NCBI GenBank assembly: GCA_964631325.1
Contig: CAZVWJ010000009.1
Coordinates: 1 to 64,000, forward strand
DNA from: CAZVWJ01 sp964631325
Lineage (GTDB): Bacteria; T1Sed10-126
Direction: 5' to 3'
DNA: 64,000 bases
Part shown: positions 6,945 through 16,130 of the stretch, piece after piece
Numbering within the stretch: the stretch's first letter is position 1
Layout of the letters: each line of letters begins with the position of its first letter
Made by a program: the position numbers and the translations under genes
The notes under the pieces: generated by a model
The model's database searches: none
Seen by the model: the letters and a program-made list of their open reading frames with translations, nothing else
Told to the model about the DNA's origin: nothing

Positions 6945-8141
6945 TTATCCGGCCGGTTTGCTTTCCGGGGAACTTTCTGTCTTTAGAGGGGTGTGTTCGG
7001 TCAGGAAGGACTCCATTTTATCCAGTGCCTGACGAAGTGATTTGAAATCCGTGGCATAGGAGATACGGATGTGGTTTTCTCCGCCCGGGCCAAATGCGGT
7101 TCCCGGCACCGCCGCCACTTTTTCTTCAGTTAACAGCCTGCGACAGAAATCGTCCGGTTCCATTTCAGTCGCTTCAATTGAGGGAAAGGCGTAAAAAGCG
7201 CCGTCAGGCCGGGTGCAGTCCAGGCCCATTTCGTTCAGCCGCTTATGAACCAGATTCCGCCGGCGCTTGTATTCGCCGCGCATAGAGTCAATCGAATGGG
7301 CGCCGTGTTTAGTTGCTTCAATTGCGGCAAACTGGGAGGTAGTTGGGGCGCAGAGCATAGTATACTGGTGGATCTTATTCATTGCCCCGATGATTTTTGC
7401 CGGTCCGGCCGCGTAAGCTATTCGCATTCCGGTCATTGCACAGCTTTTTGAGAAACCGTTCAAGAAAATAGTCCGTTTCTGTAAATCTTTCAGGGTTGGG
7501 AAAGGGACGTGTTTTTTCTTGTAAGTAAGATGACTGTAGATTTCATCCGAAATTACAATCAGGTCGTGTTTGCGGACAAGTTCCCCGACTCGTTCGAGGG
7601 TTTGTCGCTCGAAAGTTACACCGGTGGGATTGGCTGGATAGTTGAGGACAATTAATTTGGTTTCAGGAGTAATTAATTCTTCGAGTTTATCCGGCTTCAG
7701 TTTAAAATCATCCGGTTCGGTGTTGAGATTTTTAACTCGGGCTCCAGCCATTTTAGCCGTCGGGTTATAGGAAACATAGCAGGGTGTGGGAATAATTACC
7801 TCGTCCCCGGGATTAACCAGGGCCCGCATCGCGAGATCCATTCCTTCACTGACTCCGGTAGTAATTAAAATTTCTTCCTCCGGGTCATATTTAAGCTCGT
7901 GTTCTTTTTCAAGGTGAGCGGAGAGGGTCTCACGCAGTTCAGGCATACCCTTGTTAGAAGTGTAGTTGGTGAAGCCGTCCTCAATTGATTTTATGGCTGC
8001 TTCGCGGATGTGCCAGGGTGTGGCAAAATCAGGCTCACCCACTCCGAGGGAAATAACATCATCCATACTCATTACCAGGTCAAAAAAATCCCTGATCCCG
8101 GAGGGCTTAAGTCCGTCGACTACTCTGGATATTTCAGTCAT
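6945..8141 (-). CDS. class I/II aminotransferase (PLP)
   Basis: This 398-residue fold-type I aminotransferase belongs to the aspartate/aromatic-like subgroup. PLP contacts are visible: TTGVSEGMDLAMRAL (phosphate region), NYPANPTGV, ISDEIYSHLTY, the Schiff-base lysine in NGFSKSCAMTGMRIAY, and the substrate carboxylate arginine in HIRISYA. The C-terminal 15 residues are an extra hydrophilic tail. Its ATG overlaps the stop of an Lrp/AsnC regulator gene by four bases. This pairing is common and suggests the regulator controls amino-acid transamination. The exact amino donor is not decidable; names such as AspC or PatA are possible. Confidence 0.88.
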   Translation of the reverse strand: MTEISRVVDGLKPSGIRDFFDLVMSMDDVISLGVGEPDFATPWHIREAAIKSIEDGFTNYTSNKGMPELRETLSAHLEKEHELKYDPEEEILITTGVSEGMDLAMRALVNPGDEVIIPTPCYVSYNPTAKMAGARVKNLNTEPDDFKLKPDKLEELITPETKLIVLNYPANPTGVTFERQTLERVGELVRKHDLIVISDEIYSHLTYKKKHVPFPTLKDLQKRTIFLNGFSKSCAMTGMRIAYAAGPAKIIGAMNKIHQYTMLCAPTTSQFAAIEATKHGAHSIDSMRGEYKRRRNLVHKRLNEMGLDCTRPDGAFYAFPSIEATEMEPDDFCRRLLTEEKVAAVPGTAFGPGGENHIRISYATDFKSLRQALDKMESFLTEHTPLKTESSPESKPAG

Positions 8142-8626
8142 GGGGAGATAGTCAACCGGTGGTCGGAGGTGGGGGCTTCGAAGTTAATCCCGTCCTCCTT
8201 ATAGGGCTTGAGCATAAAATGTGACTCTGTTTTATGGACGTTCTGACAGGGAGCCAGCTCCCGGGCTACAAATTCCGCCACTTCGTTCAAACTGTCCGCC
8301 TCAACCCGGAGCAGCAAGTCATAGTCGCCGGAGCAGAGATAACAGGATTTTACTTCAGGGTGCTCATATATTTCCTGAGCAATTTCATCAAACCCGGTGT
8401 TAGGCTGGGGGGAGATATTAACCTCAATTAACGAGGTGACGGTGGTTGGTTGTTTTTCCTTGAGCGCCTGCTTGTTTATAACAGTTTTATACCCTTTAAT
8501 AATCCCCTGTTCCTCGTATTCCTTGATCTTGTTAACCACCTCTTCTTCCGACAGCTCAAGGGCGGCGGCAAGTTCATCAATTGGCGCCCGGCCGTTTTCT
8601 TCCAGCAGTTCCAGTAATTTATCCAT
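8138..8626 (-). CDS. Lrp/AsnC family transcriptional regulator
   Basis: The N-terminal 60 residues form a winged helix-turn-helix (LLELLEENGRAPIDELAAAL, EEVVNKIKEYEEQGIIKGY), as in Lrp. The C-terminal part is the RAM/ligand domain with GDYDLLLRVEAD. The length of 162 is normal. It probably senses an amino acid and controls itself and the aminotransferase that follows with a four-base overlap. A strong GAGGAGGAA site is embedded in the end of hpt. Both Lrp-type activator and repressor roles occur in the family. Confidence 0.88.
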   Translation of the reverse strand: MDKLLELLEENGRAPIDELAAALELSEEEVVNKIKEYEEQGIIKGYKTVINKQALKEKQPTTVTSLIEVNISPQPNTGFDEIAQEIYEHPEVKSCYLCSGDYDLLLRVEADSLNEVAEFVARELAPCQNVHKTESHFMLKPYKEDGINFEAPTSDHRLTISP

Positions 8627-8628
8627 AA

Positions 8629-9177
8629 CTATTCCTCCTCAATAGCTTCTTTTTTTAGCGTTGCAATGTAGGGCAGATGTCTGAATTGTTGGGCGTAATC
8701 AAGTCCGTAACCGACCAGAAATTTATCCGGTACTTCGAAACCAATGTAGTCAACTTCGACGCTTACTTCACGCCGGTAGGGTTTATCAAGCAGGACACAG
8801 GTAGAAAGAGAAGCTGGCGACCGTCCTTTCAGATGGCCCTGGAGGTAATTGAGCGTAAGTCCAGAGTCGACGATATCCTCAACCAGCAGGACGTGCCGAT
8901 TTTCTATGTCTTCGTTAAGGTCCTTGAGCACCCTGACAACTCCGGAGGTAACCGAGGACTGACCGTAGCTGGCCACGGACAGAAAATCAAGTTGGAGCGG
9001 GATATTAATCTGGCGCATCAAATCTCCAATAAATATCACACAGCCCCGGAGAACCCCCACAAGGAGCAGTTCCTGATCCTGGTAATCCTGGCTTATTTGC
9101 ATTCCCAGCTCTTCAACTTTATCACGTATTTCAGCTTCGGTAAAAAGGACTTTCTCAAATTCTTCCTGGAATTCCAT
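8629..9177 (-). CDS. hpt: hypoxanthine phosphoribosyltransferase
   Basis: The enzyme joins hypoxanthine or guanine to PRPP in purine salvage. The PRPP-binding motif is LLVEDIVDSGLTL, with the two acidic residues in front of the D-S-G-x-T loop. The early LLVGVLRGC segment is the pyrophosphate loop, and VPDKFLVGYGLDY is the base-binding end typical of bacterial Hpt. The length of 182 fits. The ATG shares one base with the stop of rsfS (TAATG), so the two are translationally coupled. Confidence 0.93.
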   Translation of the reverse strand: MEFQEEFEKVLFTEAEIRDKVEELGMQISQDYQDQELLLVGVLRGCVIFIGDLMRQINIPLQLDFLSVASYGQSSVTSGVVRVLKDLNEDIENRHVLLVEDIVDSGLTLNYLQGHLKGRSPASLSTCVLLDKPYRREVSVEVDYIGFEVPDKFLVGYGLDYAQQFRHLPYIATLKKEAIEEE

Positions 9178-9542
9178 TAACTTGACCCTCTTTCTTGGAC
9201 AGGTTCAACCGGATGCCGGCGTGCGTCGGCCCAGAGGTTCTCAAGGTCGTAAAATTCTCGTTCCTCCCGGGTGAACAGGTGAATGATTACTTCCCCGTAG
9301 TCAGCCAGGAGCCAGCCCTGTTCGGCTTCTCCCTCCCGGGCCAGCGGGTTCCGGTCCAGTTTTTCTTTTAATTTCTTATTAAGTTCACGGTTCAAAAATT
9401 TTAAATGTGGTTTGGACTGGCAGGTAACCAGAACAAAGTAATCTGTTATCTCAATTTGTTGAGTCACTTCTAAAATCAAGATATCTTCGCCTTTGTTTTT
9501 ATCTGAAATTTTCCCAGCCTCTTTAGCAAGCTGAAGCCCCAT
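9177..9542 (-). CDS. rsfS: ribosome silencing factor RsfS
   Basis: RsfS (YbeB/Iojap) binds L14 on the free 50S subunit and blocks subunit joining when nutrients are short. The 121 residues show the family core: VTQQIEITDYFVLVT, then WLLADYGEVIIHLFTREEREFYDLENLW, where the DYGDVVVH-like stretch is diagnostic. It follows nadD, yqeK and lytR in the order known from Firmicutes. Confidence 0.92.
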   Translation of the reverse strand: MGLQLAKEAGKISDKNKGEDILILEVTQQIEITDYFVLVTCQSKPHLKFLNRELNKKLKEKLDRNPLAREGEAEQGWLLADYGEVIIHLFTREEREFYDLENLWADARRHPVEPVQERGSS

Positions 9543-9550
9543 CTACGCGC

Positions 9551-10738
9551 TCACTCCGAATTGAGTAGTTTGTTGTGAACACCGGTATCAAAAGAAGAAA
9601 TATTTTGTTGTGCAAAGGTTTTTAAATCTTTTCCAATTATTAGTGTAACATCGACCATTAATTGTTTTGAGGGATTGAATTCCAATTTTCCGGTTTTTAA
9701 CAATTTTCTGATTCTGTAGGCTGATTGTGGATTGTTACTGTGGTCGATAATTACAGAGGTTTTGTAATCAAACCGGTCGGCGTTTCCGACTTCAACAACA
9801 TCTATAAATGAAAGTTTTTGTAATTTATTCCGAATTATTCCTGCCAGCCCGGCTATTCCGGCCCCGTTTAGTAGTTGTATTTTTATAACTTTCTGGGGTT
9901 CGGATTCTTCAATAATTTTTTTAATTGGCCGGGGGACCATTCGCTGTACCCGAGCTACTTTTATTTTCTTTCTAACAGCTATTTTATTTGGAAAAGCGGC
10001 GAGGAATTTAATTTTCTCAGGTTTGAGTTCCGGAAGTAGATTGGCCAGGGCCCGGAGATCTTTGCGGGTGAGATTAGTTTTTAATTGCTTTTCCAAGTTC
10101 TGGAAAGTTTTTATAGATTTGACCATAAAGGTAGTTTGATTCAACCGCCTTATCAAAGCCAGAAATAACGCTTTATGTCGTAGTCGAAGCCCTTTTTTTC
10201 CCAGTTTTTCATAAGCGTTTCCGGCAAAATTAATTGCCATACTTCCATCCATCCAGCGACCGTGGGCAGAACTGTCGGATTGTTCAGTCGGTTTGGAATT
10301 TTGAACTGTTAACCCCCCCAGGCAATCCACAAGGTAACGTAGATCTTTGGATTTACTTTCGATCCAGAAAGAGAGGTTTAAATTGAGATATTCGCTTAAT
10401 TCTGAAATAAACCGGGCACGATCAAGGGCGGAATACAGTTTAGCCAGGCTTTTTTCTTCAGCAAAAGTCGAAGAAAAAATCCGGTTATTTGGATTAAAAT
10501 AAATTGCGCTAAAATTGTTGGAAAAGGGTTCGTAACTGAGTAGATAAACAAGGGAAAGTTTATTTTTATGGTGGTCGAGAAGGAGTCCCTGAAATCGATT
10601 CTTTTGGTTTAGCTTGGAAACAATCACAGATTTGGTTTCCCTGGATTGAGGGCGGGAAAGGTTCAGAAAATAGAGGCCGCCCGCGCTCAGGACCAGCAGA
10701 GTGACCAGGGTCGGAATAATGTATTTGTTTAATCGCAT
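9551..10738 (-). CDS. LytR-CpsA-Psr-like protein with LytR_C domain
   Basis: This 395-residue protein has an N-terminal membrane helix (about residues 7-27). A diverged LCP-like region follows (SEYLNLNLSFW, DLRYLVDCLGGLTV, and LRLRHKALFLALIRRL in place of the usual R-x-x-RQQ-FL helix). The C-terminus is a LytR_C domain (VIKIQLLNGAGIAGLAG, VVEVGNADRFDYKTSVIID). LCP enzymes attach polymers to peptidoglycan. Here the arginines that bind the pyrophosphate lipid are hard to find, so it may be inactive or altered. Its start lies inside yqeK by ten bases. The position between yqeK and rsfS is that of lytR in Firmicutes-like genomes. Confidence 0.75.
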   Translation of the reverse strand: MRLNKYIIPTLVTLLVLSAGGLYFLNLSRPQSRETKSVIVSKLNQKNRFQGLLLDHHKNKLSLVYLLSYEPFSNNFSAIYFNPNNRIFSSTFAEEKSLAKLYSALDRARFISELSEYLNLNLSFWIESKSKDLRYLVDCLGGLTVQNSKPTEQSDSSAHGRWMDGSMAINFAGNAYEKLGKKGLRLRHKALFLALIRRLNQTTFMVKSIKTFQNLEKQLKTNLTRKDLRALANLLPELKPEKIKFLAAFPNKIAVRKKIKVARVQRMVPRPIKKIIEESEPQKVIKIQLLNGAGIAGLAGIIRNKLQKLSFIDVVEVGNADRFDYKTSVIIDHSNNPQSAYRIRKLLKTGKLEFNPSKQLMVDVTLIIGKDLKTFAQQNISSFDTGVHNKLLNSE

Positions 10739-11370
10739 GCGTCGTTATAAGCGTAAACTGTTCTGGGATGAAGGAGTTTTTCTTGTTGTAAACAATGCCG
10801 GATTTTGTGACGGAGAGTTCGGAAGGCCAGTTTCTTTGCAGGAATTCTACCGTACCGGGCACGAATTTCTCGCGCACCGATAAATTCGCGGTTCACGGCG
10901 CTGTAATCGGCAATAATCAGCAGCCCGAGAAGCTCGCTTAGCGGTTCGTCGCCCGTGGGGTGATAAGCTATGGCGGAAATAACCTGGTCGTCGGGACTAA
11001 AATTAAATTCCTCCACTACCAACTGGGCTGCGGCCGGTCCGTGCCAGATGGCGGGAATCCGGGACTCAATCGGATCCGGTTCTCCACGGTATTGAGTGGC
11101 GAGTGAAGCTTGTTGTGTTTCGGGAAGATCTTTGGCCAGATCATGGAAAAGTGCTGCTATTAAAAGTTGTTTTTCGGTCTTTTCGCTAAGGGGATAATCC
11201 CTGTTCAGGGCCTGACAATTATTAATCACGTCCAGGGTGTGATTCCAGCGCTCCGGGGTTAATTTATCCCGGGCAAAGGCAAGATAATTTTTCGGGAATA
11301 TTGTAGTCAAATCGGCTGAGGAAGCTGGCCGGGGAGAAGGTCCGGGTTCCCCAGGGGGCATTAGGTCCAT
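10729..11370 (-). CDS. yqeK: HD-domain hydrolase YqeK (Ap4A hydrolase)
   Basis: YqeK splits diadenosine tetraphosphate symmetrically to ADP. The HD metal motif is AALFHDLAKDLPE, preceded by a histidine in ERWNHTLDV and followed by IWHGPAAAQLV and AIAYHPTGD, which gives the full set of HD-domain ligands. The length of 213 includes an N-terminal extension of about 25 residues rich in proline and serine (PPGEPGPSPRPASS), so a later start might be used. It directly follows nadD. Confidence 0.88.
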   Translation of the reverse strand: MDLMPPGEPGPSPRPASSADLTTIFPKNYLAFARDKLTPERWNHTLDVINNCQALNRDYPLSEKTEKQLLIAALFHDLAKDLPETQQASLATQYRGEPDPIESRIPAIWHGPAAAQLVVEEFNFSPDDQVISAIAYHPTGDEPLSELLGLLIIADYSAVNREFIGAREIRARYGRIPAKKLAFRTLRHKIRHCLQQEKLLHPRTVYAYNDACD

Positions 11371-11997
11371 TTAATTTCTCTGGTAGAGGTTGTGCCGGTT
11401 GATGTAGGCAAGGACCGGATCCGGAATTAGGTAACGGACATTCTGGCCTGTTTTAATACGGTGCCGTAGTTCGCGTGACGAAATATTGAGTGCGGGAATT
11501 TCAACCAGGTGGGTCCTTTGGCGAATTTTATTGGGGACCCGTTCAAATTTAAAGCCAGGCCGATTGAGACCGATAAGCTGAACTGATTCAAGAATTTTTT
11601 TCCAATTACGCCATTTTTCAAAAGAAACTAATTCATCGGCCCCAACGATTAGATAAAAATTTATCTCCGATCTTTTGGACTGAAGTTTTTCCAGGGTATC
11701 CCAGGTATAAGAAGGGCCTGACCGTTCGAATTCAATACGGGAAAGGTTGAAATTTTGATTAGCTTTAATTGCAAGCTCGCACATTTTTAATCGATGTTCC
11801 GGGCTGACCTGTGGAGAGTTGCGATGGGGGGGCTCAAAGGTGGGAATAAACATGATGGAATCCAGCTTTAAGTGGTAAAAAACCTCCTGAGCGCCGACCA
11901 GGTGACCGAGATGGGGAGGATTGAAAAGACCTCCAAAGAGTCCTATCTCAGCTCTCCGGTCGGATTTATTATCAGGTACGGATTTGTCCCTGGCCAT
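11371..11997 (-). CDS. nadD: nicotinate-nucleotide adenylyltransferase
   Basis: NadD makes deamido-NAD from nicotinate mononucleotide and ATP. The nucleotidyl-transfer HxGH motif is in GLFGGLFNPPHLGHL, and the second ATP motif is ISSRELRHRI near the C-terminus. The length of 208 is normal. The start ATG lies 26 bases inside the end of proA. About 15 extra residues precede the core and the ribosome site is weak, so the start is not certain. Confidence 0.92.
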   Translation of the reverse strand: MARDKSVPDNKSDRRAEIGLFGGLFNPPHLGHLVGAQEVFYHLKLDSIMFIPTFEPPHRNSPQVSPEHRLKMCELAIKANQNFNLSRIEFERSGPSYTWDTLEKLQSKRSEINFYLIVGADELVSFEKWRNWKKILESVQLIGLNRPGFKFERVPNKIRQRTHLVEIPALNISSRELRHRIKTGQNVRYLIPDPVLAYINRHNLYQRN

Positions 11998-13240
11998 GAA
12001 TAACGTACTTAGGGATGGTTAATTCGCGTAAACCCATTGGTCCCCGGGCATGCAGCCGTTCAGTGCTGATTCCAATTTCAGCTCCGAGTCCAAATTCTCC
12101 GCCATCGGTGAAGCGGGTCGAGGCGTTAACGTACACAGCGGCGGAGTCCACCCGATCCAGGAATCCCTCCGCTTCCGTGTAATCTTCCGTAATTATTGCG
12201 TCGGAGTGGTTTGAACCGTGATAATTTATATGACCGATGGCCCGATCAAGGGAAGTCACGGAGCGAACGCTTAAAATAGAATCGAGGTATTCTTCGGTCC
12301 AGTCTTCCATAGTGGCTTCTTTCAGTTCAAAATCACTTTCCTGGAATTGACGCAAAAGTTTAGAATCAACTCGTAGTTCCACCCCGTGTTTCTCAAGCTC
12401 CGCAAACAGTGATTCGATAAAATTAGTTGGCAGATTTTCGTTCAGGAGGAGAGTTTCCATTGCATTGCAGACCCCGGTGCGCTGAGTCTTGGCGTTTATG
12501 CAGATTTTCTTTGCCTGCTGAAGATCGGCGGCCTCAGAGACATAAGTGTGACAGACTCCCTTGTAATGCTTAATCACCGGGATAGTAGATTTTTCTCCCA
12601 CCATTTCAATTAGATTTTCCCCGCCGCGAGGAATAATGATATCGATGTAATCATCAAGGGTAAGCATTTCATTTACCAGGGAATGGCCCTGATCACGGAG
12701 AATCTGGACGGAATTTACGGGAAGAGTCTCCCTGATTGCGTCCTGAATTAAATCGACCAGCAAGTAGTTAGAATGTTGAGCTTCTGAGCCCCCCCGTAAG
12801 ACAGTACAGTTACCTGATTTCATACAGAGTGCCGCGGCATCAATGGTCACGTTGGGTCGCGATTCGTAAATTATTCCGATAACCCCCAAGGGAACTCGCT
12901 GCCGGCCTATCTTCAGTCCGTTCGGCCGCTTTTTTTGTTCAATAATTTCTCCGACCGGGTCTTCTAACTGGATGACTTTTTTGATTCCGGTAATCATGCT
13001 GTCAATTCGGTCCGGAGTCAGCAGGAGTCTATCCAGCATAGCGTCGGAAAGCCCCTGTTCTTTTCCGGTTTCAATGTCTTTCTCATTTGCCGTCCGGATC
13101 TGGTCGCGATTTTCATCCAGGGTATCGGCAATTTTGTTCAAGGCCCTGTTTTTCTTCTCCGTGGAAAAAGTAGCTAATTCCCGGGAGGAGTTTTTAGCCT
13201 GCTCTGCTATCTCAGTTATATCCGGAATCTGTGTAGTCAT
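11972..13240 (-). CDS. proA: gamma-glutamyl phosphate reductase
   Basis: ProA reduces glutamyl-5-phosphate to the semialdehyde in proline synthesis, using NADPH. The 422 residues contain GVIGIIYESRPNVT, the glycine-rich CTVLRGGSEA loop, and the catalytic cysteine in QRTGVCNAMETLL. GGTGGTG precedes the ATG. The gene overlaps the end of proB, a common arrangement that keeps the kinase and reductase coupled, since their intermediate is unstable. Confidence 0.96.
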   Translation of the reverse strand: MTTQIPDITEIAEQAKNSSRELATFSTEKKNRALNKIADTLDENRDQIRTANEKDIETGKEQGLSDAMLDRLLLTPDRIDSMITGIKKVIQLEDPVGEIIEQKKRPNGLKIGRQRVPLGVIGIIYESRPNVTIDAAALCMKSGNCTVLRGGSEAQHSNYLLVDLIQDAIRETLPVNSVQILRDQGHSLVNEMLTLDDYIDIIIPRGGENLIEMVGEKSTIPVIKHYKGVCHTYVSEAADLQQAKKICINAKTQRTGVCNAMETLLLNENLPTNFIESLFAELEKHGVELRVDSKLLRQFQESDFELKEATMEDWTEEYLDSILSVRSVTSLDRAIGHINYHGSNHSDAIITEDYTEAEGFLDRVDSAAVYVNASTRFTDGGEFGLGAEIGISTERLHARGPMGLRELTIPKYVIHGQGQIRT

Positions 13241-14354
13241 CTGGAAACACCACCAAATTATCTCGATGTATTATTTCATCGTAATAATGAGTTCCAAGGA
13301 TATCAGATATTTCCGAAGATTGACATCCTTTTAGTTGTGAAACTTCCTGTTGGCTGTAGTTGGCCATCCCGCGGGCAAACTCGTGTCCCTCCGGATCAAC
13401 TATTTTAACTACATCCCCCCGCTCAAATTGTCCTTCAGCCCGTTCTATTCCGGAGGGGAGGAGGCTTTTCCCCCGGTTTTTCAGGGCTTCAACGGCTCCG
13501 CGGTCAATTTCCACATATCCCTTGGGTAAAAGATGGTACCCGATCCACCGCTTCCGACCTTTGATTACTTCTTCGCCTTCCTGGGGCTGAAACAGGGTTC
13601 CCACCCGTTCCCCGGCTACTATGCGAGTAAGAATATCATCAGCGTATCCGGAAGCAACCACCAGTGGGATACCGGAGTTGGTTGCAGTTTCAGCAGCTTC
13701 AACTTTAGTTCGCATTCCTCCGACAGTGGAAGTCTCTGTATCGGCCGGTCCGGCCAGCATTTTAATTTCTTCGGTTATTTCCCCGACGTTAAAAATTGGT
13801 TTTTCGTGTTCGTCCGGGTCCCCGGGGTACAATCCTTCCACATCGCTCAAAATAATCAAAAGGTCAGCGTCTATCAGAGTGGTTACCAGGACGGACAGGG
13901 TATCATTATCACCAAATTGAATTTCCTCAGTTGCCACGGTGTCATTTTCATTTACGATGGGGACAACTCCCATGTCAAGGAGGGTATTGAGTGTATTGGA
14001 AGCATTAAGATAGGACTGGCGGTTGTGAATACCTGTCTGAGTGAGAAGAATTTGGGCGGTGCGAATATCCTGTTCCCCAAATAATTCTTCGTAGAAATTC
14101 ATCAGTAGGGGTTGACCGATTGCGGCGGTGGCCTGTTTTTGAGGGAGTGTTACCGGTTCGTTATTTTGCTTGAGTGTGTCCAGGCCAAAAAAGATTGCGC
14201 CGGAGCTGACCAGGACAATCTCCCGTTCGGTTTTACGTAGTTTTTTGATTTGAGTGATTAGCCCCCGCAGTAGGGAAGGGTTGGTGGTATCAAGCAAGCT
14301 GGAGCCAATTTTTATTACAATACGATTGGATTCGCTGAGTTCTTTTCTTTTCAT
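13212..14354 (-). CDS. proB: glutamate 5-kinase
   Basis: ProB phosphorylates glutamate in the first step of proline synthesis. The amino-acid kinase domain has VIKIGSSLL, VSSGAIFFG, NENDTVA and FGDNDTLS, and the mobile loop region GTGG appears here as TVGGMRTK. The C-terminal 75 residues form a PUA domain (EIDRGAVEALKNRGKSLLPSG). It overlaps obgE (ATGA) and proA. The family is feedback-inhibited by proline; proline is also a compatible solute. Confidence 0.96.
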   Translation of the reverse strand: MKRKELSESNRIVIKIGSSLLDTTNPSLLRGLITQIKKLRKTEREIVLVSSGAIFFGLDTLKQNNEPVTLPQKQATAAIGQPLLMNFYEELFGEQDIRTAQILLTQTGIHNRQSYLNASNTLNTLLDMGVVPIVNENDTVATEEIQFGDNDTLSVLVTTLIDADLLIILSDVEGLYPGDPDEHEKPIFNVGEITEEIKMLAGPADTETSTVGGMRTKVEAAETATNSGIPLVVASGYADDILTRIVAGERVGTLFQPQEGEEVIKGRKRWIGYHLLPKGYVEIDRGAVEALKNRGKSLLPSGIERAEGQFERGDVVKIVDPEGHEFARGMANYSQQEVSQLKGCQSSEISDILGTHYYDEIIHRDNLVVFPDDYTDSGYN

Positions 14355-15622
14355 CCTGTGTATTCAAACTCCTGTCTGCCAATTTGAACCGTATCGCCCG
14401 GACGACAGCCGGCTTTTTCCAATTTTTTATGGAGACCAATTGAAAGCAAGCGTTCTCGAACATAACTGAGTGCGTCTGGATTGCGGAGATCAAAACGGTT
14501 AAGCAAATTTTTCACCTTATCCCCTTTGAGCAGGAACCGGTCTTCTGTTCGGTAGACTTTAATTGGTTCCTCCTGTTCCATTTTCACTACTTTTTCGGGC
14601 TCGGAGATATCTTCCTCCTCGGGTTGTGTTACTTTCTCTTCCTTAAATTTCCAGAGAGCTTCGATTAGTTCATTAAAATTATACTTTTCAGTTGCGGAAA
14701 TGCCAATAACCGGGCCGGGGGGCGGGGTAATGTCCTCAGCAAAAATTTCCACTTGTTCCTCCTCCACCAGGTCAATTTTATTGCAGAGAATTATTGTTGG
14801 TTTATCTAACAGCGTCGGGTCGTATTTCGAGAGCTCATTGCGCAGAGCCCGGTAATCATCTACCGGAGTCGGGGCGGCAATGTCAATCATGTAAAGCAGA
14901 ATTGAAGTTCGGTCCACGTGCCGCAGAAACTCCAGGCCGAGGCCTGCGCCCTGGTGAGCATTTTCAATTAGGCCGGGAATGTCACAGAGCACAAGCCGTT
15001 TGTAGTCTTTTTCCAACACCCCGAGGTTTGGATTAGTAGTAGTGAAGGGATGTGAGGCGATTTCCGGGTGGGCGTTAGTCAAACCGTTCAGGAGGGTGGA
15101 TTTACCAGCATTGGGTAGTCCGACCAGGCCAACGTCGGCAATTAATTTTAATTCAATTTTTAAGGGAACCTTTTCGCCTTTTTTTCCGAATTCATGGAAA
15201 CGGGGATGTTGGCGCTGACTATTAGAAAAACAGTGATTCCCCCGACCGCCCTCTCCACCTCGAGCCGCGGTCAAAGTTTGACCGGATTCGGTTAGTTCAC
15301 CTAATTTACGGTTGGTTTCCAGGTGGTGGACCACAGTACCGGGGGGGACTTTTTTAATCAGATCATCGCCGGTGGCTCCTTGTTGATTGTTCGGTCCCCC
15401 GTTTTCGCCTGCTTCTGCCTCAAGTGATTCTTTGTAATTAAAATAGGAAAGAGTATTAATTTTAGAAGTGGCTTTTAGAATTACATCGCCTCCGTCCCCG
15501 CCATTTCCTCCATCTGGCCCCCCGTGTGGAGTGTAAGGTCCTCGATCAAAAGAAGTACACCCATCTCCCCCATCTCCGCCCTTTGCCGTTACTTCAACCT
15601 GATCTACAAAAGGACGGCTCAT
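14351..15622 (-). CDS. obgE: GTPase ObgE/CgtA
   Basis: Obg helps late assembly of the 50S subunit and links it to guanine nucleotide levels. The N-terminal glycine-rich Obg fold (residues 1-158) has GGDGGDGCTSFDRG-type repeats. The G domain shows G1 GLPNAGKSTLL, G3 DIPGLIE and G4 NKIDLV. A C-terminal OCT domain follows an acidic linker (about residues 325-345). It has a GGAG-type site before the ATG, and overlaps proB by four bases. Confidence 0.96.
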   Translation of the reverse strand: MSRPFVDQVEVTAKGGDGGDGCTSFDRGPYTPHGGPDGGNGGDGGDVILKATSKINTLSYFNYKESLEAEAGENGGPNNQQGATGDDLIKKVPPGTVVHHLETNRKLGELTESGQTLTAARGGEGGRGNHCFSNSQRQHPRFHEFGKKGEKVPLKIELKLIADVGLVGLPNAGKSTLLNGLTNAHPEIASHPFTTTNPNLGVLEKDYKRLVLCDIPGLIENAHQGAGLGLEFLRHVDRTSILLYMIDIAAPTPVDDYRALRNELSKYDPTLLDKPTIILCNKIDLVEEEQVEIFAEDITPPPGPVIGISATEKYNFNELIEALWKFKEEKVTQPEEEDISEPEKVVKMEQEEPIKVYRTEDRFLLKGDKVKNLLNRFDLRNPDALSYVRERLLSIGLHKKLEKAGCRPGDTVQIGRQEFEYTG

Positions 15623-15729
15623 GAGAAAAGCTCACTCCCAGGGTGAACAAGATTATATTGATAATTTTACTGGTGCTGATCGGGTATAAATATACAGGAA
15701 GGGGAAAGGATGTAAAAATATGGTAAGCG

Positions 15730-16032
15730 TCAGGCAGTTGCCGGTACGGGGCTATTGCTTTGTTCTAACTGAGCGATATTTTCCTCGGTTAATACACTGA
15801 CAATTTTCCGACCATTGCTCTTGTTAAAGAAGACATAACCGTCCTCTTTGGCAAACAGGGTATCATCGCTACCCCGGCCAACGTTCAATCCCGGATGAAA
15901 TTTTGTCCCCCGCTGGCGAATAATGATATTTCCCCCTCGAACTTTTTCACCATCGAATTTCTTGGGACCAAGACGATTCGATTCGCTGTCACGATTGTTT
16001 CTTGTGGCTCCCTGGCTTGCTTTTGTGGACAT
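15730..16032 (-). CDS. rpmA: 50S ribosomal protein L27
   Basis: L27 reaches the peptidyl-transferase centre with its N-terminal tail. The core RRGNIIIRQRGTKFHPGLNVGRG-like region is seen in VRGGNIIIRQRG and KFHPGLNVGRGSDDTLFA. The N-terminus is short (MSTKASQGATRNNRDS) and lacks the FFA-type cleavable leader known from species with the Prp protease, even though prp lies just upstream. CAGGAGGAA stands directly before the ATG, which excludes an upstream extension. A C-terminal stretch of about 15 residues is unusual. Confidence 0.95.
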   Translation of the reverse strand: MSTKASQGATRNNRDSESNRLGPKKFDGEKVRGGNIIIRQRGTKFHPGLNVGRGSDDTLFAKEDGYVFFNKSNGRKIVSVLTEENIAQLEQSNSPVPATA

Positions 16033-16130
16033 TGTATATTCCTCCTGAATTTGTTTGTTGAATTAAATTAACCGTACAAGTATAGAATCCAAACAGCTTA
16101 AAAACAATTAATTTTCTGTCAGACTCTGGT

